DNA of 64,000 bases from Bifidobacterium scardovii JCM 12489 = DSM 13734 (GTDB lineage: Bacteria > Actinomycetota > Actinomycetes > Actinomycetales > Bifidobacteriaceae). The translations under genes and the position numbers were made by a program. The stretch covers positions 1,612,001 to 1,676,000 of the forward strand of contig NZ_AP012331.1 of assembly GCF_001042635.1 (NCBI RefSeq), read 5' to 3'. Within the stretch, counting starts at the first letter, position 1. The number at the start of each line of letters is the position of its first letter. The notes under the pieces were generated by a model that was not told where the DNA came from, did not search any database, and was given only the letters and a program-made list of their open reading frames with translations. Positions 58,243 to 64,000 of the stretch are shown one piece after another.

Positions 58243-58295
58243 ACGGTTCTCCTTACGGGTTGTGCTGACGGCGAAACGGCGGGGTCGGCCGGCCA

Positions 58296-61157
58296 TCAGT
58301 GCGCGGCGAGCTGCCAGTCGTCGCCGAGGCCGGTGGACACGTCGAGCGGCACGGACAGGTCGACCGCGTGCTCCATGGCGTCGGCCACCAGCGCGCCGAC
58401 CTGCTCGGCCTCGCCGGGGGCGATCTCCACCACGAGTTCGTCGTGGATCTGCAGGATGATGCGGCTGGCGGCGCCGGCCCCGCGCAGCGCCTGCTCGGCG
58501 CGGACCATCGCGATCTTCATGATGTCGGCGGCCGAACCCTGGATCGGCGCGTTGAGCGCGGCGCGTTCGGCGGCCTCACGCACGTTGCGGTTCGGCGAGC
58601 CGAGCCCCGGGAAGTAGCGGCGCCGGCCGAACATCGTCTCCGTGTAGCCCTGCCTGCGCGCGTCGGCCACCAAGGATTCGAGGTAGTCGTGCACCTTGCC
58701 GAAGGTGGCGAAGTACTTGCTTTTGAGCACGTCGGCCTGCGTCGGGCTGATCTTGAGCTGCTGCGCGAGGCCATAGGTGCTCAGGCCGTAGGCGAGGCCG
58801 TAGCTCATCGCCTTGACGTGGCTGCGCTGGTCGGCGCTGATCTGGTCCACGGGCACGCCGTAGACCAGCGAGGCCACGTACTTGTGGAAATCGGCGCCGG
58901 AACGGAACGCCTCGATGAGCGCCTCGTCGCCGGAGCGGTCGGCCATGATGCGCAGCTCGACCTGCGAATAGTCGCAGCTGAGCAGTGAGACGTAGCCGTC
59001 GCCGGGCACGAACGCCGAGCGGATCTCCCGGCCGGCCGCGTTGCGGTTGGGGATGTTCTGCAGGTTCGGGTCGACCGAACTCAGGCGCCCGGTCGCCGCC
59101 ACGGTCTGTTCGAAGGTGGTGTGGATGCGCCCGTCCGCGGGATTGGTCGCGTCGATGAGCGTCTGGACGATCTGCTTGAGCTTGTTGGTCTCGCGGTGCC
59201 GCAGCAGCGCGCCAAGGAAGCCGCTGGCGCGCTCGTCGTCCGCGTATCTGACGTACAGGTCCTGCAGCACGGAGGCGTTGGTCGTGTACGAGCCGGATTT
59301 CGTGCGCTTGGTCGGCTTGAGCCCCAGATCCTCGAACAGCACCTTCTGCAGCTGCTTGGGGCTCTGCAGGTTCACGCGGCTGCCGGCCGCGTCCCACGCC
59401 ATCTCCTGGGCCTGGCGCGCGCCGGCGGAGAACTGGTCGCGCATGTCGACGAGTCGCTGGCCGTCGACCTGCGCACCGGCGCTTTCCATGCCGCCCAGCA
59501 CGCGGGACACCGGCAGCTCGATCGTCTCGAGCAGGTGGAACTGCTCGCGGCGGCGCAGCATGGGCGTCAGCGTGTCGGCCAGCGCGCGCACGATCGCGAT
59601 ATGCGACAGCATCGGCCCGTGGAGGTCGTCGTCCGAACCGCTCGCGGCGTCGTTCTCGTCCAGGTCGAGCAGCCCCTGCGTCGCATGCTGCTCCTCCTCG
59701 ATATGCAGGTCGAGGAAATGCGCGGCCGCCTGCTCGAGCGTGTCCGCGTGGAAGTCGGGGTGCGCGAGGTAGCCGGCGAGCTTGGTGTCGAACAGGGGCA
59801 GGCCCATGGTCAGGCCGCCGGCCGCCAGCAGGTGCAGGTGCTCCTTGTAGCCGTGCACGATCGCCGTGGCGTGGCAGCGGTCGAGCAGGCGCTGCAGCGA
59901 TTCGGCGGTCCGCTCGTCGAACGGCGCCTCGACCAGCAGCGCGTGGCCGCCGGACAGCAGCATCAGCCGCGACAGCGAGGCGCGCCCCGGTCGGGCGTCG
60001 CCGCGGGCCAGCAATACCCACGAACGCGCCATCAGGCCGTCGGACCGGGATGCGCCGGCGTCGGCCGCCGCGTCCTTCCCGTCCCGGGCGTCGGGCTCGG
60101 GAGCGCGATCCGCCATATGGCGACCGATCCACTCCTCCAGGTCCTCGGCGCCGCCGGCGACGGTCAGCTCGGGCATGGCGAGCGCGTTGTCCGGCGCGTC
60201 GTCCCGGAATTCGCCGCCGCCCTGCGCCGGCGTGAGCTCCGGTCGCTGGCCGCCGTTGAAGGATTTGAGCACCTTGGAGCGCGTGCGCTTGCCGAATTCG
60301 AGCGTCTTGAACAGGCGGTCGACCTCGTCGGCGTCGAAGGCGCCGTAGGTCAGGTCGTCCACGTCCACGCCAAGGTCGATGTCGCGCACCAGCGCGTTGA
60401 CCTTGCGGTTGAGGCGCACCTGGTCGATGTTGGCGCGCAGGGCCTCGCCCTTCTTGCCGCCGATCTCGTCGGCGTGCGCGATGATGCCGTCGAGGCCGCC
60501 GTACTGGTTGATCCACTTGGCGGCGAACCCGTCGCCGACGCCCGGCACGCCGGGGATGTTGTCGGCCGTCTCGCCGCGCAGCGCGGCCAGATCCGGGTAC
60601 TGGGCGGGCGCCACATGGTATTTCTCCTCGACGGCCTGCGGCGTCATGTGCTTGAGGTCCTTGAAATGGTGCCCCGGATACAGCACGGTGACGTTGTCGT
60701 CGATCAGCTGGAAGGCGTCGCGGTCGCCGGACAGCACCAGCGTGCGGTAGCCGGCCCGGTCGCCCAGCGTGGCGAGCGTGCCGATCACGTCGTCGCCCTC
60801 ATAGCCGGGCTTTTCGATATAGGTCACGCCGAGGGCCTTGAGCATGCGCTGGATCAGCGGCAGCTGGGTGAGCAGCTCCTCGGGCGCCGCCTCGCGCGTG
60901 CCCTTGTACTGGGGCAGCATCTGGTTGCGGAAGGTGCCGCCCTTGACGTCGAACGCCACGGCGAGACGGTCGGGCCGCTCCGCGTCGATGACCTGGGACA
61001 GCATGGTCGCGAAACCCCACACCGCGTTCGTGGCCTGGCCGGCCTCGGTGCTGAAGTTTTCGACGGGAAGAGCGAAAAAAGCGCGGAACGCCAGCGAGTG
61101 GCCGTCAACGACCAGCAGCGTTCCGCGCGAATCGGATGCGTTTGCGGACTCAGTCAT
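58296..61157 (-). CDS. polA: DNA polymerase I
   Basis: A 953-residue repair and lagging-strand polymerase. The 5'-nuclease domain (1-300) starts LLVVDGHSLAFRAFFALP and includes YEGDDVIGTLA and GDRDAFQLI. The middle domain (about 330-540) keeps the 3'-exonuclease fold (FDTKLAGYLAHPDFHADTLEQAA) but the usual catalytic DxE motif is not visible, as in other actinobacterial Pol I proteins, so proofreading is probably absent. The polymerase domain has LSCDYSQVELRIMADRSGD (motif A), AMSYGLAYGLSTYGLAQ (motif B) and LQIHDELVVE (motif C). The start ATG at 61157 lies inside the 3' end of the ANTAR regulator gene, overlapping by 8 nt. Confidence 0.97.
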   Translation of the reverse strand: MTESANASDSRGTLLVVDGHSLAFRAFFALPVENFSTEAGQATNAVWGFATMLSQVIDAERPDRLAVAFDVKGGTFRNQMLPQYKGTREAAPEELLTQLPLIQRMLKALGVTYIEKPGYEGDDVIGTLATLGDRAGYRTLVLSGDRDAFQLIDDNVTVLYPGHHFKDLKHMTPQAVEEKYHVAPAQYPDLAALRGETADNIPGVPGVGDGFAAKWINQYGGLDGIIAHADEIGGKKGEALRANIDQVRLNRKVNALVRDIDLGVDVDDLTYGAFDADEVDRLFKTLEFGKRTRSKVLKSFNGGQRPELTPAQGGGEFRDDAPDNALAMPELTVAGGAEDLEEWIGRHMADRAPEPDARDGKDAAADAGASRSDGLMARSWVLLARGDARPGRASLSRLMLLSGGHALLVEAPFDERTAESLQRLLDRCHATAIVHGYKEHLHLLAAGGLTMGLPLFDTKLAGYLAHPDFHADTLEQAAAHFLDLHIEEEQHATQGLLDLDENDAASGSDDDLHGPMLSHIAIVRALADTLTPMLRRREQFHLLETIELPVSRVLGGMESAGAQVDGQRLVDMRDQFSAGARQAQEMAWDAAGSRVNLQSPKQLQKVLFEDLGLKPTKRTKSGSYTTNASVLQDLYVRYADDERASGFLGALLRHRETNKLKQIVQTLIDATNPADGRIHTTFEQTVAATGRLSSVDPNLQNIPNRNAAGREIRSAFVPGDGYVSLLSCDYSQVELRIMADRSGDEALIEAFRSGADFHKYVASLVYGVPVDQISADQRSHVKAMSYGLAYGLSTYGLAQQLKISPTQADVLKSKYFATFGKVHDYLESLVADARRQGYTETMFGRRRYFPGLGSPNRNVREAAERAALNAPIQGSAADIMKIAMVRAEQALRGAGAASRIILQIHDELVVEIAPGEAEQVGALVADAMEHAVDLSVPLDVSTGLGDDWQLAAH

Positions 61158-61947
61158 CGGTGCTTTCCGGCTTGGGATCACCGTACTTGGCGATGATGGC
61201 CATGGCCAGACGCTTCTTCGGGATGCGCTGATCCATCGAGGTCTTCTGGATCCAGCGGAAGGCGCCCTGCTCGGAGAAGTCTGCCTTATCCATGAGCAGG
61301 CCCTTAGCGCGGTCGACCAGCTTGCGCTCCTCGAGCGTGTCCTCGGCCTTCTTGAGCTGCTCCTCGGTCTTCTTGAGCTGCTCCTGGGCGTCGCGCAGCT
61401 TGTTCTCGCTGCGCTCGACGTTGTCGAGCAGGTCGTTGATCTCGGCGAAGCGGCCCATCGCGACTTCCAGCGCCGGCAGCAGCTTGGACTCCTCGTACGG
61501 CTTGGTCACATACGCCATGGCACCGGCGCCGGTGGCCTGCTTGACCAGATCGGGCTGGGAGAACGCGGTGAGCATGACCACCGGGGCGATGTTCTCGTCG
61601 CAGATCACGCCTGCGGCGGCGATGCCGTCCATGCGCGGCATCTTGACGTCCATGCACACGACGTCGGGACGGAACTTGCGGGTCAGCTCGACGGCCTCCT
61701 CGCCATTGGCCGCCTCGCCGACGACCTGATAGCCGTTGTCCTCGAGCATGGCGACCAGGTCCATGCGGTTGACGGATTCGTCCTCGGCCACGACGACGGT
61801 GCGGACGCGGTTCTCATCCTGCGTCTCGCCGGCCGGCTCGGCCTCGGCAGCCGGATCCTCACCCTGGGCCGCCGCCTTCAGCTCATCTTCCGTCAACACC
61901 GCTTCCAACGCCTCCGGTGCTTCCGAGGTGTTTTTCCTTGCAGTCAT
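61150..61947 (-). CDS. ANTAR-domain response regulator (PdtaR-like)
   Basis: A 265-residue cytoplasmic response regulator. A disordered acidic N-terminus of about 45 residues precedes the receiver domain VRTVVVAEDESVNRMDLVAMLEDNGYQV...DVVCMDVKMPRMDG, where the phospho-acceptor Asp lies in CMDVKM. TAFSQPD and TKPYEES supply the Thr and Lys. A coiled coil (LRDAQEQLKKTEEQLKKAEDTLEERKLVDRAKGLLM) leads into the RNA-binding ANTAR domain, including AFRWIQKTSMDQRIPKKRLAMAII. ANTAR proteins act by transcription antitermination. The ATG at 61947 has AGAGG six bases upstream; it overlaps polA by 8 nt. Confidence 0.94.
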   Translation of the reverse strand: MTARKNTSEAPEALEAVLTEDELKAAAQGEDPAAEAEPAGETQDENRVRTVVVAEDESVNRMDLVAMLEDNGYQVVGEAANGEEAVELTRKFRPDVVCMDVKMPRMDGIAAAGVICDENIAPVVMLTAFSQPDLVKQATGAGAMAYVTKPYEESKLLPALEVAMGRFAEINDLLDNVERSENKLRDAQEQLKKTEEQLKKAEDTLEERKLVDRAKGLLMDKADFSEQGAFRWIQKTSMDQRIPKKRLAMAIIAKYGDPKPESTDD

Positions 61948-62059
61948 GCCAGCCTCTTTCATCCATGCGCCAGCCTTCGCAGGCCCCAACGCCCGACCTT
62001 TGTGTACAAACTTTCATTGCGAGTCGTTCGGGCGGGACGGCGTCCCGCTCCTCACCGCG

Positions 62060-62133
62060 TGCCCTCGGTGGGACTCGAACCCACACTGCGCAGATTTTGA
62101 GGCTGCTTCCTCTACCAATTGGGATACGAGGGC
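62060..62133 (-). tRNA. tRNA with anticodon CAA (Leu?), short variable loop
   Basis: On the minus strand the acceptor GCCCTCG pairs with CGAGGGC, discriminator A. The D arm is TCC..GGA, the anticodon arm GCAGC-CTCAAAA-TCTGC (one C-T mismatch next to the loop) and the T arm GTGGG-TTCGAGT-CCCAC. The anticodon would be CAA, a leucine codon TTG reader. However, the variable loop is only about 5 nt, whereas leucine tRNAs normally have a long variable arm. The total length is 74 nt and CCA is not encoded. Identity as Leu is therefore tentative. Confidence 0.75.
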
Positions 62134-62351
62134 TTTTGATGCACCTACGGAAGAATAGCACACGATCGAGGATCTGGCGAACATCTCCACTTTCAGCGTG
62201 GCGCGGCTTGCGCCCGGCTCCGCGTCACGGAGGGCCCCGGTGTCGGTTTAGGGCGCGTTTCCTTCGGCTCGCCGGCGAAAAACACCGGAACGGGAACATA
62301 CCCACCCTAGAATAAAAGGTAGTTCATTATCGCCAACAAGGAGGCAGATTC

Positions 62352-62957
62352 ATGAGCACCAATGAGACGTACCGCCGGTTCGACCCCTGGCGCGTGTCCC
62401 CCGTCCGGGAGGAATCCCGCCATCAGATCGTCGAGAGCCACTATTTCAACGTCGATCGCGTGGCCTTCTCCTCGCCGCAGGTCGGCCAGTTCGAGCGCTA
62501 CATCCTGCATGAGAACAACGGCGACACGGTCGGCGTGCTGGCGCTGACCGACGACGGCCGGATCCCGTTCATCGAGCAGTACCGCGTCCCGACCCACCGC
62601 TGGACGCTGGAAATCCCGGCCGGGCACGCCAACGCCCCCAGCGAGAAGCCTTTGGACGTGGCCGTCCGCAAGCTGCGCGAGGAGGCCGGGTACGAGGCCA
62701 AGAAGTTCACCCAGTTCTCGCGGTTCATCAACACGCCGAGCTTCTCCTCGCAGCATACGGCCCTGTTCGCGGCGACCGGGCTCACCCCGACGAGCCGCGG
62801 CGATTTCGGCCCGGAAACGCCGCGCTCCGACGTGCGCCTGCTCACCACGGACGAGGCCTACGAGATGGTGGTCAACGGCACGATCATCGACGCGAAGTCG
62901 ATCATCGCGGTGTTGCGCCTGAGGTGCGCGCCGGATCATCTGTTCGACGAGGTCTGA
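62352..62957 (+). CDS. Nudix-family hydrolase with diverged Nudix box
   Basis: A 201-residue protein related to ADP-ribose pyrophosphatases: VGVLALTDDGRIPFIEQYRVPTHRWTLEIPAGHANAPSEKPLDVAVRKLREEAGYEAKKFTQF. The would-be Nudix box deviates from GX5EX7REUXEEXGU. The first Glu is one residue late and RE is replaced by RK, although REEAGY keeps two metal-ligand glutamates. It may hydrolyse a different substrate or have reduced activity. AAGGAGGCAGATTC is a strong ribosome binding site for the ATG. It is monocistronic. Confidence 0.85.
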   Translation: MSTNETYRRFDPWRVSPVREESRHQIVESHYFNVDRVAFSSPQVGQFERYILHENNGDTVGVLALTDDGRIPFIEQYRVPTHRWTLEIPAGHANAPSEKPLDVAVRKLREEAGYEAKKFTQFSRFINTPSFSSQHTALFAATGLTPTSRGDFGPETPRSDVRLLTTDEAYEMVVNGTIIDAKSIIAVLRLRCAPDHLFDEV

Positions 62958-63040
62958 CGGCCCGGGCGGGCAGGCGGGGCCGGAGCCGGCCACGGTGCCC
63001 GTCCGCGCATGATGCCGCCGCACATGCATCAAACATAATC

Positions 63041-63078
63041 AAGGAGGGGCGTCGCGCATTCGCGCGGCGCCCCTCCTT
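63041..63078. terminator. Bidirectional terminator between Nudix gene and pyk
   Basis: AAGGAGGGGCGTCGCGC (63041-63057) and its near-perfect complement (63062-63078) with a 4-nt loop, placed between convergent genes. Flanking A and T tracts make it usable on both strands. Confidence 0.85.
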
Positions 63079-63175
63079 GCATCGACGTTCCGACCGGCGT
63101 GCCGATCAGCGGTGCGGCCGGGCCGGAACCGGCCGGTCGCACCGCCTGCGGATCACGCGGATCGAATCGCTCGGG

Positions 63176-64000
63176 TCACTCGTTGTTGCCGACCGTGTGC
63201 ACGTAGATCGTGTCGGTGCTGCCGGCGGCGTGCTCGCCCTGAGCGGAGCTCAGCACGACGATCTTGTCGCCATCGGAGACCTTGCCAGCTTCCTTGAGGA
63301 CCTTGTCGGTGAAGGTCATGAGGTCGCGGCGGGTCTTGTCGTGGTAGTCCTCGCTGAGCAGGAACGCCTCGGTGCCCCAGGACAGAGCCAGCCAGTGGTA
63401 GGTGTGCTCGTTGTTGGTCAGGCCGTAGATCGGGGCGGCCGGGCGCTCGCGGGACACGCGGTGCACGGTGTTGCCGGTCTGGGTGTAGGCGACGATGGCC
63501 TTGGCGTTGAGCTTGTCGGCCAGGTCCACGGCGGCGGAGGAGACGGCGCCGGTGGAGGACATGTCGAGGTTCTTGAGCTCCGGGATGCGGTCGAAGCCGT
63601 GGTCGGTGGCGTAGCCGGAGATGCGGGACATGGTGTCCACGGTGACGTCCGGGTACTTGCCGACGGCGGTCTCGTTGGAGGTCATGGTGGCGTCGGCGCC
63701 GTCGAGGACGGCGTTGGCGCAGTCGGAAGCCTCGGCGCGGGTCGGCACCGGGGAGTTGACCATGGAGCCGAGGACCTCGGTGGCCACGATGACCGGCTTG
63801 GCGTACTGACGGGCCAGCTCAATGATGCGCTTGGTGGCCAGCGGGACCTCTTCCAGCGGGCACTCGACGGCCATGTCGCCACGGGCGGCCATGACGCCGT
63901 CGAAGGCCTTCACGATGTCCTCGAGGTTCTCCAGGGCCTGCGGCTTCTCGATCTTGGCGACGATCGGGATGCGGCGGCCTTCCTCGTCCATGATCTCGTG
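63176..64000 (-). CDS. pyk: Pyruvate kinase, C-terminal part (runs off right edge)
   Basis: Pyruvate kinase converts phosphoenolpyruvate and ADP to pyruvate and ATP at the end of glycolysis. About 275 C-terminal residues are in the window. The catalytic barrel end shows IVAKIEKPQALENLEDIVKAFDGVMAARGDMAVECPLEEVP (active-site Lys, Glu and MAARGD metal site), then MVNSPVPTRAEASDCANAVLDGADATMTSNETAVGKYP, the family signature. The C-terminal allosteric domain (KAIVAYTQTGNTVHRVSRERP, KIVVLSSAQGEHAAGSTDTIYVHTV) is complete. The N-terminus and start lie beyond the right edge. Confidence 0.97.
   Translation of the reverse strand, partial: HEIMDEEGRRIPIVAKIEKPQALENLEDIVKAFDGVMAARGDMAVECPLEEVPLATKRIIELARQYAKPVIVATEVLGSMVNSPVPTRAEASDCANAVLDGADATMTSNETAVGKYPDVTVDTMSRISGYATDHGFDRIPELKNLDMSSTGAVSSAAVDLADKLNAKAIVAYTQTGNTVHRVSRERPAAPIYGLTNNEHTYHWLALSWGTEAFLLSEDYHDKTRRDLMTFTDKVLKEAGKVSDGDKIVVLSSAQGEHAAGSTDTIYVHTVGNNE

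Overview
The window is a high-GC actinobacterial chromosome segment that looks like Bifidobacterium. The evidence is the housekeeping gene set and its style (uvrA/uvrC with a LexA-type box, polA overlapping an ANTAR response regulator, glgX, pyruvate kinase, a DUF969/DUF979/pcp operon), actinobacterial codon use, and the short CTCCC...GGGAG palindromic repeats common between bifidobacterial genes. I do not assign a species.

Layout. 1-3.9 kb (minus strand): uvrC (partial) and uvrA, with a perfect SOS box before uvrA. 4.0-11.1 kb (minus): a complete four-gene Wadjet operon, jetABCD, an SMC-type defence system against plasmids. It is preceded by three tandem palindromes, 3' remnants of a FtsX-type permease and a histidine kinase, and a 0.5-kb non-coding array of 19-bp units arranged in opposing blocks. 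12.6-18 kb: a VanY-like D,D-carboxypeptidase, an operon for pyroglutamate release and transport, and an ABC-F ATPase. 18-25.5 kb: a carbohydrate ABC importer with three LacI-type operators around its promoter, a DUF624 protein, glycerol dehydrogenase and an orphan peptide-binding lipoprotein. 25.5-31 kb: a MITE-like element, tRNA-Pro(GGG), an AlkZ-like glycosylase, a PP2C-like protein, a GNAT and membrane proteins.

31.1-44.7 kb is a genomic island in a tRNA-Pro(UGG) locus. The host tRNA gene appears split: its 5' half is at 31.1 kb and its 3' half at 44.7 kb. The island carries its own intact tRNA-Pro. Inside are an IS3-family element, a prophage tail/lysis remnant (5'-truncated tail protein, BppU-like baseplate protein, GH25-LysM endolysin, holin), an AlwI/BstNBI-family type IIS restriction-modification pair, and an AT-rich two-gene cassette (DUF4365 plus an unrecognised 405-aa protein) that is the best candidate here for an undescribed system. 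No integrase is present. A HEPN/Abi-like gene lies just outside the right boundary, so four probable defence modules occur within 41 kb.

46-53.6 kb: small adaptive genes (two MFS transporters, one with an internal deletion; a TipAS-type MerR; a MarR with paired operators; GyrI-like protein; Tag glycosylase; GNAT; nucleotidyltransferase). 53.7-64 kb: core metabolism and replication (P-loop kinase-like protein, glgX, two Nudix proteins, Nif3-like, polA, ANTAR regulator, a tRNA with anticodon CAA, pyruvate kinase running off the right edge).
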